From NCBI GenBank assembly GCA_937921505.1, contig CAKZUB010000009.1, forward strand, positions 1 to 64,000: DNA of 64,000 nucleotides. The letters run 5' to 3'. The DNA is from an uncultured Clostridia bacterium. GTDB taxonomy: Bacteria; Bacillota; Clostridia; Lachnospirales; Cellulosilyticaceae. Of the stretch, positions 52,145 to 61,334 are shown piece by piece. Every line of letters begins with the position of its first letter. The first letter of the stretch is position 1. Made by a program: the position numbers and the translations under genes. Below the pieces are notes generated by a model. It worked only from the letters and a program-made list of their open reading frames with translations. It was not told where the DNA came from and did no database searches.

Positions 52145-52744
52145 TTATTTAAAAACTTTCACACGTCCCTCGATGGCTTGGAAGGATTTTTCGCTAGGAA
52201 CGGCTGTTGGCTTACCAAAGGGCATTTGTGCAATCAACTTCCAATTATCAGGAATACGCCATTCTTTTTTGACTGCATCATCAATAACAGGATTATAGTG
52301 TTGTAACGATGCCCCGAGCCCTTCTATTTCTAAAGAATTCCATACAACGTATTGCAACATACCACTTGACTGTTGTGACCAAATTGGGAAGTTATCCTTA
52401 TAAAGAGCATATTGTTGCTGAAGAGACTGAATAACAGCTTGATCTTCAAAAAATAAAACTGTACCATAGCCACTTTGAAAAGAATTAATCTTTGCTTGTG
52501 TAGAGGGAAATTGTTCGGTTGGAACTACATTTTTGAGTTCCTCTTTTGCTATATCCCATAATTTATCATGATTTTTAGTAAGTAAAACAATAACTCTTGC
52601 ACTTTGAGAATTAAAGGCGGAAGGAGTATGCTTTACGGCATGTTGAATAACTTCTGTAATTATTTTGTCTGAAACAGTTATTTCTTTTGAAATACCATAT
52701 ATGGAACGTCTTTCTTGTATAATATTATAAAAATCTTTTGACAT
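52145..52744 (-). CDS. Nitroreductase-family FMN oxidoreductase (CinD/Frm2-like)
   Basis: This 199-residue flavoprotein has RRSIYGISKEI near residue 11 and HTPSAFNSQSARVIVLL near 40. IEGLGASLQHYNP is the FMN/active-site side, typical of the CinD/Frm2 branch rather than classical NfsB. I start at ATG 52744 after AAGGAGG; an open frame reaching 52831 adds 29 unlikely residues. Relatives respond to oxidative, quinone or copper stress. It is monocistronic, divergent from the Old Yellow Enzyme gene, so a joint redox-stress role is possible. Confidence 0.85.
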   Translation of the reverse strand: MSKDFYNIIQERRSIYGISKEITVSDKIITEVIQHAVKHTPSAFNSQSARVIVLLTKNHDKLWDIAKEELKNVVPTEQFPSTQAKINSFQSGYGTVLFFEDQAVIQSLQQQYALYKDNFPIWSQQSSGMLQYVVWNSLEIEGLGASLQHYNPVIDDAVKKEWRIPDNWKLIAQMPFGKPTAVPSEKSFQAIEGRVKVFK

Positions 52745-52990
52745 AGTCAAAGAGCCTCCTTCGTGGTCAGAAAATTTAAAATATAATCTGTAGCTTATAT
52801 ACAGTATAGCCATTTTTGGTTCAATTAACAATATTATCTTTTATGACTATTTAAAGGTTAGTTTTAAGGTATCCATTTACAAAAACATATAATCCGTATA
52901 ATCTTATATTAATATAGATTTCACTTATATGTTGTTTCTCTATAACATTTCACAAGCAACATAGTAGGTTATAAAGGATGGGGTGATAAG

Positions 52991-54040
52991 ATGAGTAAAC
53001 TTTTTACATCACAAAAAATTAAGCATTTAGAAATAAAAAATAGAATTGTTCTGCCACCAATAGTTTGTTTTTCATTTGCAGGTGAAAGTGGCTTTGTAGC
53101 CGAAAAGAACATCAAGCACTATGAAGCACTTGCTAAGGGCGGGTCGGGCTTAATCATTGTAGAGGCAACTTGTGTGAATCCAAATGGCAGATTATCTGAG
53201 GGACAGCTTGGTATTTGGGATGATAGGTATATAGAGAGATTAAGTAAGTTGGCGCAAGTGTGTCATAAGCATAACGCAAAGGTTATACTGCAAATTCATC
53301 ATGCCGGACTTAAAACGCCTAAGGCTGTAAGTGGAGATACTATAAGCTCTTCAGATTATCATGATGGCAAGTTATCGGCAAGAGCTATGTCGAGAGACGA
53401 ACTTCATGTTATCCAAAGAGACTTTATTGAAGCTGCACTTAGAGCTTGGAAGGCTGGATTTGATGGTATCGAGTTGCATGGGGCCCATGGCTATCTTATG
53501 ACGCAGTTTTTTTCATCTAAAATCAATAAGCGAACTGATGAATATGGCGGAAACCTTGAGAATAGATTGAGATTTACCACAGAAATTACTCAAGGGATCA
53601 GACAAAAGGTTAATGAAGATTTTATTGTGGGTATCCGTATGGGTTGCAATGAAAGTGATTTAAAAACAAGTATAGAGATGGCCAAAAGATTTGAAGCTAT
53701 AGGCATAGATTATCTTCATGTTTCAACAGGTTTTGATAACATACCTATCACTGAAGAAGTACCAGAAGCATTTCCTTGTAATTGGATTGTCTATGGTGCA
53801 GTCAAAATAAAAGAGCAAGTAACTATTCCAGTTATTGCAGTGAATGGGATCAAGACATCACAGCAAGCACAGTACTTGATAGAGAATAATTTAGTAGACT
53901 TTGTAGCAATAGGTAGAGCACAGCTTGCAGATTATAATTTTGTAAATCATATAAAAGAAGAAAATGCTGTTGTTAGATGTCTAGCGTGCAAGCCTTGTAA
54001 GTGGTTTATAAATGGTGATTATTGTCCAAGACATATATAG
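52991..54040 (+). CDS. Old Yellow Enzyme-family NADH:flavin oxidoreductase with C-terminal four-cysteine motif
   Basis: This 349-residue FMN TIM barrel has catalytic segment HGAHGYLMTQFFSSKINKR followed by DEYGGNLENR, and QIHHAG. It ends right after C330-x2-C333-x2-C336-x8-C345 (CLACKPCKWF, then GDYC). This resembles the Fe-S motif of 2,4-dienoyl-CoA reductase with different spacing and without the FAD/NAD domains that follow there. It may hold an Fe-S or zinc site. Old Yellow Enzymes reduce activated C=C bonds. It precedes an AEC transporter. A 3' fragment of a second copy lies at 42752-42838. Confidence 0.85.
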   Translation: MSKLFTSQKIKHLEIKNRIVLPPIVCFSFAGESGFVAEKNIKHYEALAKGGSGLIIVEATCVNPNGRLSEGQLGIWDDRYIERLSKLAQVCHKHNAKVILQIHHAGLKTPKAVSGDTISSSDYHDGKLSARAMSRDELHVIQRDFIEAALRAWKAGFDGIELHGAHGYLMTQFFSSKINKRTDEYGGNLENRLRFTTEITQGIRQKVNEDFIVGIRMGCNESDLKTSIEMAKRFEAIGIDYLHVSTGFDNIPITEEVPEAFPCNWIVYGAVKIKEQVTIPVIAVNGIKTSQQAQYLIENNLVDFVAIGRAQLADYNFVNHIKEENAVVRCLACKPCKWFINGDYCPRHI

Positions 54041-54052
54041 TATTTTAAACTT

Positions 54053-54095
54053 AAAAAGGCAAGAATCTTATAATAATGAAGGTTCTTGCCTTTTT
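54053..54095 (+). terminator. Terminator after the Old Yellow Enzyme gene
   Basis: AAAAAGGCAAGAA (54053-54065) pairs exactly with 54083-54095 and runs into seven T. The AEC gene that follows must have its own promoter or depend on read-through. Confidence 0.9.
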
Positions 54096-54207
54096 TTGCT
54101 GTGGGATTCTAAAGATAATTAAGTTGAATAATATAAAGTGAGGATAGTTTAAAGTAAAGGCAACAGTCAAAGACGTATGCTGCTGATTATGTAAGGAGTG
54201 ATTGGAT

Positions 54208-55152
54208 ATGCAAGAAGCATTACTAGTAGGAACACAGATTTTATTAATATATCTCTATATTGTAATAGGGATAGTGTGTGTTAAGAAAAAGGTTGTAACA
54301 CTAGAAGCAGGGAAAAGCTTTTCGAGTTTTGTACTAACAGTTATAACCCCTTGTTTGATGATAAAGTCCTATATGCGGCCAATGGAAAAAACACATTTAG
54401 TAGGCCTAGCCTTAGCATTCTTTCTTGCAATCTTATTCCACATTATGGCTATTATTATTTCAACACTACTTATAAAAAAGCGTCATGATATACGGTATCG
54501 TATTGAAAGAACGGGAGCAATCTACTCAAACTGCGGTTTTATGACAATTCCGTTAATAGTTGTTTCGGTAGGAGATATTGGAGTATTTTATGCAGTTGCG
54601 TTTATTAGTGTTTTTAATGTGATGTTATGGACAAATGGTATTATGCTCATTACAGGTCAAAAGAAAATGAATATTAAGCGAGCATTACTTAATCCAGGGG
54701 TGGTAGGGTTTTTAATAGGATTTGTGGTGTATTGTACACAAATACATATACCGGCTATTATTGATCAAGGGATTACTAGCTTATCACAGTTAAATACCCC
54801 CCTAGCTATGATTACAACAGGCTTTTTTTTAGCACATATTAATCTTAAGTCTATATTTACTAATCTACATATTTATTATGCGAGTGCAATGCGTTTAATT
54901 ATTTTACCATTTAGCATGCTGTTAATAATTCGAATATTAGGAGTTAGTAGGTGGATGAGCGGAGCGGAGGAAGTCATTATGGCAAGTATTTTAGCTTGTG
55001 CTGCACCAGCCGCAGCTTCTATAACACTTCTTCCAGCCAAGTTTGGCCTAGAAGGAGAGCATGGCTCCAAAATTATTGCACTTTCAACACTATTTTCTAT
55101 AGTTACTCTCCCAGTTTTTAATTTACTAACTAATAGTTGGCTTGCGTATTAA
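54208..55152 (+). CDS. AEC-family transporter, copy 2
   Basis: This 314-residue auxin-efflux-carrier family protein has about ten membrane segments. Conserved parts are GAIYSNCGFMTIPLIV in the first half and ACAAPAAASITLLPAKFG in the second. I start at ATG 54208, seven bases after AAGGAGTG; the TTG at 54202 is too close to the site. It differs clearly from copy 1 at 41725. It may carry an organic acid; coupling to the Old Yellow Enzyme is only positional. Confidence 0.8.
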   Translation: MQEALLVGTQILLIYLYIVIGIVCVKKKVVTLEAGKSFSSFVLTVITPCLMIKSYMRPMEKTHLVGLALAFFLAILFHIMAIIISTLLIKKRHDIRYRIERTGAIYSNCGFMTIPLIVVSVGDIGVFYAVAFISVFNVMLWTNGIMLITGQKKMNIKRALLNPGVVGFLIGFVVYCTQIHIPAIIDQGITSLSQLNTPLAMITTGFFLAHINLKSIFTNLHIYYASAMRLIILPFSMLLIIRILGVSRWMSGAEEVIMASILACAAPAAASITLLPAKFGLEGEHGSKIIALSTLFSIVTLPVFNLLTNSWLAY

Positions 55153-55306
55153 AGCGAACAATCAACTAAAAATATAATTATAGAGAAACAACATATAAAC
55201 GTAAGTTATTTATCTGTGCAAAGTTGTTTTTCATAATGATTGCAAAGTCATGCAACATTGAGAATACTTAAATTTAAAGATGTAAAATCTATAGGTTGCT
55301 AAAACA

Positions 55307-55350
55307 TAATATATTTAATATAATATATTTATTATATTAAATATATTATA
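55307..55350 (+). promoter_or_regulatory. All-A/T 20-bp hairpin before the membrane AraC gene
   Basis: ATAATATATTTAATATAATA (55307-55326) is followed by TATT and its exact complement (55331-55350). It lies 11 bases before the GAAGGAG ribosome site of the next gene. With no G or C it is a weak but long stem; as DNA it is a large palindrome. Confidence 0.65.
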
Positions 55351-55372
55351 TTGAGATAGAGAAGGAGATAAA

Positions 55373-57730
55373 GTGGAAGTATTAAAGACTATTCTAATGA
55401 AATCAGATAAAAATGTTCTTCGAAATTTTATAAGCTCTTATTTACTAATCTTCTTACTTCCGATAGCTTTATTATTCTTAGTATACCAATTTGCAACAGC
55501 GCAGCTCGTTAGACGTGAAGAGGAGAGGGTGGAGCAGGCACTGACAAACAGAGTGCAGCAGTTGCAGCGGGTAATGGATGAGTATGTAGAGCGTTCCCAA
55601 GCAATAACACTTTCGGTCATACAATATGAGGAACTATCCTATATATTGCGCTCTAATAAACAACTAGTAGGAAGTAGTGTAGCTAGTAAGTACCGTATAG
55701 CCTCACAGCTAAAGTCATTGGTAATTGGAAACAACTTTGTTAACGATATTATTGTGCGTGTTAACGAAAAGGACATTTGTATTAATCAAACTGGATTATT
55801 ATCAGATGAGAGTCTATATAAAGACTACATCATGCAGAAAAATGAAGGGATGACGTATAATGAATGGATTTTAGAAGCTCAAGGATTTACTGGAGGCAAG
55901 GTGATTTGCTTAGAAGATGGTACATTTTATTTTATGCAGTCCTTTCCGATTACGCCTAGGGGAGATATAAGTCGAAGTATTACGCTAATTAAATTCAGAG
56001 ATGATATTTTAACCGATGCACTCAATGGATTAAAAGATATTAGTGAGACTGTTTGTGCAATTGTAAATGATAACACTGGAGAGGATATACTAGCTTCCTA
56101 CCAAAAAACAGATTTTGTGACAAAGAGTATGGACTTTAATAAAAGTAAAGGATACTTTGCGCAAGATGGCTACCTATTAGCCTATGTAAAAAGTGAAAGA
56201 ATCCCTATTACATATGTTTATGCAGTTTCACAAGCAGTCGTGCAAAAGCAAAAACAAGAGCTGCAAAAGATTGCAATTGTTGCTTTTATTCTCTGCACTA
56301 TTTTAGGATGTGGATTAATATGTTTTTTTACTATTAGAAGTCTCAACCCTCTTAAACAATTATTTGCGTTGGCAAAAGGTGAGAATTTAAATATATCGAG
56401 TTTAATTGATCCCTATTCAGAAATTAGAAGTATATTACTAGATGCAGCAGATCGTAAATTGGCATATTCGAATCTACATAAGCAGCAGAATGATTTGGAT
56501 CTGCAGAGGACTTTTATAGCAGCTTTATATGATAAGAAGTGCTCAGATGAGATCATTAGCTACTATGCAGAAAAAATTGGCGTAAGATGTGATACTAATG
56601 CAATTTGTTTTATTAAGCTAAAATGTACTGATATAAGCTCCTATTTTGAAAAGACAGATAGAAACAGTGAAGTAGTTAATTCACCTATTCAACTCTGCGA
56701 AACGATTGTTTTGCAAATTCTATCTTCGAGTTATAATATCAACAGCATTCGATATGGACAGCAAATTATTTTTATTATTATGTTTGACTATAAAAAGATA
56801 GAGATGTTTAATAGCGCTATTAAAGAAGAGTTAGGACAAGCACAGAGGTTTTTGAGAGAAAATTATGGGGTTGACGTGGTTATTGCAATGTCTGACTTGC
56901 ATAGTGGCGTGGGTGGATTAAAGCGTGCATTTAACGAAATGAATAAAACAATGGAATATATCGAACTTACAGGAAACAAAGTCTTTGCACGGTACAATAT
57001 GGTTTCTACTGTAAAGTATAGAAATGAATTTAATACAGTTTTGATTAAAGAAGAAGCTATGATGATAGGCTATGTAAAATCAGGAGATTTTACGAAAGCA
57101 AAGACATTCTTCAATGAGATTGTAAAAGATTATTTTTATAATACTCCTCCCTCACCACAAGTACTTAAATTTAGATTATATGCACTTATCAGTAATATAT
57201 TAGGGGCAATTAATTATGTTGAAGTACCTGATGTTAGTAAATTAATAGATAAGGTAAACGAACATGGTCAGTTGTTGGATTGTGAAAATGTAGTAGAATT
57301 CCAAAACAGATTAAATGTTTTATTTGATGCATTAGAAGAATTCTGCAGGAATGCAGAGTGTGAAAACAAGGATAATTTTAAAGATACAGTTATAGACATT
57401 GTAAATGAAAACTACATGAATACAGATTTAAATGTTAGTATGATTGCCAATATGGTGAACAAGAACCTAGACTATGTATCTCGCACCTTTAAGAAAGTAT
57501 CAGGCGTGGGACTATTAGATTATATCCATGAGGTACGTATTATAAAGGCGAGGCAGTATCTTAGCGAGGATAGTACCTTGACTATACAACAAGTATCTTC
57601 TAAGGTTGGCTATATCAGCTGTGAATCATTCATTCGTGTATTTAAGCGAAAAGAAGGTGTAACACCTGGACGCTATAAAGCGATGATAGAGCAAAAATAT
57701 GAAATGGCTCATAAGGAGGAACAACTTTGA
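55373..57730 (+). CDS. Membrane-anchored AraC-family regulator with extracellular sensor
   Basis: This 785-residue one-component regulator starts at GTG 55373 after GAAGGAG. A membrane segment lies at about residues 22-44, then a helical, charged extracellular sensor to about 295, then a second membrane segment near 300-322. The cytoplasmic linker ends in an AraC domain (about 680-775) with MIANMVNKNLDYVSRTFKKV and GVTPGRYKAM. The ORF ends over the start of the GntR/LacI hybrid (4-nt overlap). This is unusual, since two different regulators share one message. Target is probably importer D at 59836. Confidence 0.87.
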   Translation: MEVLKTILMKSDKNVLRNFISSYLLIFLLPIALLFLVYQFATAQLVRREEERVEQALTNRVQQLQRVMDEYVERSQAITLSVIQYEELSYILRSNKQLVGSSVASKYRIASQLKSLVIGNNFVNDIIVRVNEKDICINQTGLLSDESLYKDYIMQKNEGMTYNEWILEAQGFTGGKVICLEDGTFYFMQSFPITPRGDISRSITLIKFRDDILTDALNGLKDISETVCAIVNDNTGEDILASYQKTDFVTKSMDFNKSKGYFAQDGYLLAYVKSERIPITYVYAVSQAVVQKQKQELQKIAIVAFILCTILGCGLICFFTIRSLNPLKQLFALAKGENLNISSLIDPYSEIRSILLDAADRKLAYSNLHKQQNDLDLQRTFIAALYDKKCSDEIISYYAEKIGVRCDTNAICFIKLKCTDISSYFEKTDRNSEVVNSPIQLCETIVLQILSSSYNINSIRYGQQIIFIIMFDYKKIEMFNSAIKEELGQAQRFLRENYGVDVVIAMSDLHSGVGGLKRAFNEMNKTMEYIELTGNKVFARYNMVSTVKYRNEFNTVLIKEEAMMIGYVKSGDFTKAKTFFNEIVKDYFYNTPPSPQVLKFRLYALISNILGAINYVEVPDVSKLIDKVNEHGQLLDCENVVEFQNRLNVLFDALEEFCRNAECENKDNFKDTVIDIVNENYMNTDLNVSMIANMVNKNLDYVSRTFKKVSGVGLLDYIHEVRIIKARQYLSEDSTLTIQQVSSKVGYISCESFIRVFKRKEGVTPGRYKAMIEQKYEMAHKEEQL

Positions 57731-58821
57731 AATTTATGTACGAGACAATCTACACTACACTCATGAAAGAAATTAAACAAGGAAAATATCCTGTAGGAAG
57801 CAGACTTCCTACAGAGAAAGAATTAGCACAACAACATGAAGTAAGCCTTATTACAAGTAAGAAAGCGTTAAATATTCTAGCAGAGAAAGGTTTAATAAAT
57901 AGAGTGCCAGGCATAGGGAATGTTGTCATCAATCATCAAATCAATACTATTAACACGGCACAGTCTTCAAAATTAATAGGTATAATAATGAATCATTCGA
58001 GTGCATTTGGCATCAAAATATTAGAAGGTGTGATTCGTCAGGTGGATGAATGGGGACTTTCGGTAGTTGTAAAATATTCTTTCGATAACAGTGAACGAGA
58101 GGATCAAATTTTAGATCAGTTTCTTAACATAGGAGTATGTGGCATTATTATTATGCCGTGTATTACAGAAAAATGTAATCCTAAACTTTTAGGATTGATA
58201 TCTAAAGGATTTCCTATTATTTTTGTAGATCGATATCTAAAGGAATTACCAGCATCTTTTGTCGTAACGGATAATGAAGAAGCAGCAAAGAATGCGATGA
58301 TATACCTCTTTGCATTAGGACATGAAAAAGTGGCAGTAATGTCTGATCTAATAGAGGGAACATCAACATTAGAACATCGTGTTAAAGGAATCAATGAGAG
58401 CTACCAAGATAGACAGCTGTTAATTGATAGATCATTGTGGTATACCAATATAGCAGAAAGCAAGGGGGGTGGCATAATACCTATAGAAGAACGCGTTATA
58501 AACGTTATGAAGCATCTAGAAGCACATCCAGAAATTACAGCTATATTTGCTTTGAAATTCGATATTGCCTGTATTGCTGTTGAAGCATTGAAGAGACTAG
58601 GGAAAGCTGTGCCGAAAGATTATTCGGTCATGTGCTTTGATCATCCGATGTTTAACATCGAGGGGGCGTTTTTTACCCATGTAAAGCAGCAGGAGTTAGA
58701 AATGGGGAAAGAGGCTGTCGATAGTTTAGTTCTACAATTAGAAAATCCTAGTTCAAAGAAAACAATATACTTAGGATCTTCGATACAAGAAGGTTTAACA
58801 ACAATAAAAATAAAGGAGTAA
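57727..58821 (+). CDS. GntR/LacI hybrid regulator (GntR HTH plus sugar-binding domain)
   Basis: This 364-residue regulator of the AraR type has a GntR winged helix at the N-terminus (about residues 5-70: RLPTEKELAQQHEVSLITSK, GLINRVPGIGNVV). This is joined to a LacI-like sugar-binding domain (KLIGIIMNHSSAFGIKILEG, later ITAIFALKFDIACIAVEALK). The TTG at 57727, seven bases after GGAGG and overlapping the previous stop, is the likely start; ATG 57736 is the alternative. Co-translation with the membrane AraC gene suggests outside and inside sensing of the same sugar. Confidence 0.85.
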   Translation: MKFMYETIYTTLMKEIKQGKYPVGSRLPTEKELAQQHEVSLITSKKALNILAEKGLINRVPGIGNVVINHQINTINTAQSSKLIGIIMNHSSAFGIKILEGVIRQVDEWGLSVVVKYSFDNSEREDQILDQFLNIGVCGIIIMPCITEKCNPKLLGLISKGFPIIFVDRYLKELPASFVVTDNEEAAKNAMIYLFALGHEKVAVMSDLIEGTSTLEHRVKGINESYQDRQLLIDRSLWYTNIAESKGGGIIPIEERVINVMKHLEAHPEITAIFALKFDIACIAVEALKRLGKAVPKDYSVMCFDHPMFNIEGAFFTHVKQQELEMGKEAVDSLVLQLENPSSKKTIYLGSSIQEGLTTIKIKE

Positions 58822-58825
58822 AAAC

Positions 58826-59656
58826 ATGAAACTAACTTATTTTGGTACTGCGGCAGCAGAGGGCTGGCCAGCTATATTTTGCAACTGCGAACTTTGTAAA
58901 GAAGCAAGACAACTAAAGGGTAAAAATATCAGAACTAGGTCTCAGGCATTGGTAAATGATGATTTGCTTATTGATTTTCCGCCTGATACCTATATGCATT
59001 ACCTTACTTATAATTTTAATTTACCAGAGATTACAGAGCTTTTAGTCACTCATAGCCATACGGATCATTTCTATGCAACTGATCTAGAAATGCGTTGTGT
59101 GCCGTTAGCGCATCCGCAGCCAAAAATTATGCATATATATTGCAATGATAAAGTGGAAAAGAAGTTCTATGATTTTATGCCTACTGCCAACAAAGTGACA
59201 GATAATTTTGAGATTGTACATGCAACACCGTTTGTTCCAATTCAGATTAAAGATTATACCATAATTCCATTATTGGCAAATCATGATAAAACAGAGGAAT
59301 GTCTCATTTACCTTATAACACAAAATGGTAAAACGATTCTTTATGGCAATGATAGCGGTATATTCCCGCAAGCTACTTTTGATTGTATTAAAAGGAGTGG
59401 ACTACATATTGATTTAGCCAGTTTTGACTGCACTATGCAGAGCAAGCAAGAAGGGAATAATCATATGGGATTAATAGATGTTATTGAAACTAAAAAGAAA
59501 TTGATAGAAATTGGAGCAGTTAATGAGAGTACAATATGTGTTGTTAATCACTTTTCACATAATGGTTTATGGAATCATGAAAGAATGGAGGAAGAAGCAA
59601 AAAAGCATGGGTTGCTAACTGCCTATGATGGTATGGAAATAGTGCTTCGAAATTAG
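58826..59656 (+). CDS. PhnP-like metallo-beta-lactamase-fold hydrolase
   Basis: This 276-residue hydrolase has the metal motif H76-S-H78-T-D80-H81, later NHDKTEE, NDSGIF and NHFSHNG. Near the N-terminus C19-N-C21-x2-C24 followed by KEAR resembles the zinc-binding loop of PhnP, a phosphodiesterase for cyclic ribosyl phosphates. It follows the hybrid regulator by 4 bases, so it belongs to that operon. It may hydrolyse a phosphodiester or cyclic intermediate; the substrate is unknown. Confidence 0.8.
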   Translation: MKLTYFGTAAAEGWPAIFCNCELCKEARQLKGKNIRTRSQALVNDDLLIDFPPDTYMHYLTYNFNLPEITELLVTHSHTDHFYATDLEMRCVPLAHPQPKIMHIYCNDKVEKKFYDFMPTANKVTDNFEIVHATPFVPIQIKDYTIIPLLANHDKTEECLIYLITQNGKTILYGNDSGIFPQATFDCIKRSGLHIDLASFDCTMQSKQEGNNHMGLIDVIETKKKLIEIGAVNESTICVVNHFSHNGLWNHERMEEEAKKHGLLTAYDGMEIVLRN

Positions 59657-59835
59657 TCAATACTACAAAAACTATCAATTGTATGGATTATTATATAAAA
59701 AAATAGCACAAACAAAAACCAACTACTGCGCAAAAACTGCATATTTACGACATGTATACTGTGCTTATAGAATAAGAGCATCAGAGAGAGCCAAATTGGC
59801 TGATGATATATTGTAAATGAAGGGAAGGTATTATT

Positions 59836-61245
59836 ATGAAAATGAAAAAAGTAATTGCGTTAATGCTGACATCAATTATGGCATTAACAACAGTAGTTGG
59901 TTGCTCAAAAGAGGAGGCTACATCGACCGCATCAACAGCATCCAAAGCAGGAACAAAAACTACAGAAGTGGCAAAAGTAGAGGATATTGTACTTAAGTTT
60001 ACTTATAAGCAGGCAAGTGCTAACGATCCTTTAGAGAAATTTTTTACTGAAAGAAAAATTATTGAGCAATTTGAAGCAGAAAATCCAGGAGTTAAAATTC
60101 AATTAACACCGATTACTTCTCAAGAAGGCGATTATGCTACAATGTTGGCATTGCAGCTATCTTCAGAAAAAACAGCTCCAGACATTTTTATGGAAGATAC
60201 ATATATGACGGCAACAGATGCAGCGTCAGGTTATCTAGCTTGTTTAGATGATTATTTAGCAGCTTGGGATGACTGGGATCACTATTTAGAAGGAACGAAA
60301 GATGCAGTAAAAGGAACAGATGGAAAATCTTATGGAATTCCGATTTCTACAGATTCCCGTGGTATTTGGTATTCATATGAAGTATTTAAGGCAGCAGGCA
60401 TAGCCACCCCTTGGCAGCCAAAAACATGGGAAGATGTTCTAGATGCAGCACGTAAGATTAAAGCACTTGGTGATGAAATTACACCATTTCATATGACGGT
60501 TGGTTCAGTAAATGGAGAAGGTGTTACGATGCAGACTTTCCAAATGCTTCTTTATGGTACAGGCGATACAATGTATGAAAATGGAAAATGGTTAGTAGAA
60601 AGTCAGAGTATATTAGATACATTCACATTTATTGATACGACTTATAACGCTGAAAAGTTAGGTTCAAGCTTAGATATCGCTCTTTCAAGTGAGGGTTCTG
60701 CTATTATTAATACGGAACTATTCCCAAATGCTAAGATTGGTATGCGTCTTGACACTTCTACAATTGCAGGTAACTGGGCATCAACAGGTGCAGCGCCAAT
60801 TGAAAATGTTGAAGAAGTTATTGGATTTGCTTCAATGCCTACACAAAATGGTGGAGATCCTGCAACAATTACAATGTGCGGCGGTTGGTCATGGGCTATC
60901 TCTGAGTATTCTAAAAACAAAGATATGGCATTTAAGTTTCTTGCATTTTGTGGAAACCAAGAAAATGCAACTTGGAGATCTTTATATGACGGACGTATGT
61001 CACCACGCGATGACTCTACAGCTATAGCAGAATATGCAAGTCGTGCTTATATTAAGGAAATGACAGGCCATATGGCTAATGCTTATGTTCGTCCAAAAAA
61101 TGAATCCTATGCAATGGTTTCTACGCAGGTTCAGGCATTAATCGAAGAACTAGCAAGCGGAAGTATAACAGCAGCTCAGGCAGCAGAACAATATAAGGCG
61201 AGAATAACAAATGTTGTTGGTGAGGAGAACACCTTTAAAAAATAG
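59836..61245 (+). CDS. Sugar ABC importer, substrate-binding lipoprotein (importer D)
   Basis: This 469-residue extracellular lipoprotein has a signal peptide with lipobox TTVVGCSK. A Thr/Ala/Ser-rich linker is followed by LKFTYKQASANDPLEKFF. Binding-domain segments include TDSRGIWYSYEVFKAAGI and CGGWSWAISEYSKNKD. GAAGGG precedes the ATG. The 179-base spacer upstream contains the short dyad AGCCAA-A-TTGGCT. A hairpin (61273-61308) separates it from the permeases. It is probably controlled by the two regulators just upstream. Confidence 0.87.
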   Translation: MKMKKVIALMLTSIMALTTVVGCSKEEATSTASTASKAGTKTTEVAKVEDIVLKFTYKQASANDPLEKFFTERKIIEQFEAENPGVKIQLTPITSQEGDYATMLALQLSSEKTAPDIFMEDTYMTATDAASGYLACLDDYLAAWDDWDHYLEGTKDAVKGTDGKSYGIPISTDSRGIWYSYEVFKAAGIATPWQPKTWEDVLDAARKIKALGDEITPFHMTVGSVNGEGVTMQTFQMLLYGTGDTMYENGKWLVESQSILDTFTFIDTTYNAEKLGSSLDIALSSEGSAIINTELFPNAKIGMRLDTSTIAGNWASTGAAPIENVEEVIGFASMPTQNGGDPATITMCGGWSWAISEYSKNKDMAFKFLAFCGNQENATWRSLYDGRMSPRDDSTAIAEYASRAYIKEMTGHMANAYVRPKNESYAMVSTQVQALIEELASGSITAAQAAEQYKARITNVVGEENTFKK

Positions 61246-61272
61246 TAAAAATATGTGTTTGAGAGTACAATG

Positions 61273-61308
61273 TTTGCCCATATCGATCGCTTGATTGTTA
61301 TGGGCAAA
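61273..61308 (+). terminator. Hairpin between binding-protein and permease genes of importer D
   Basis: TTTGCCCATA (61273-61282) pairs exactly with 61299-61308, with TTATTTATT following. It sits just before the permease ribosome site. Confidence 0.75.
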
Positions 61309-61334
61309 TTATTTATTCGAAGGAGGAGAATGGT

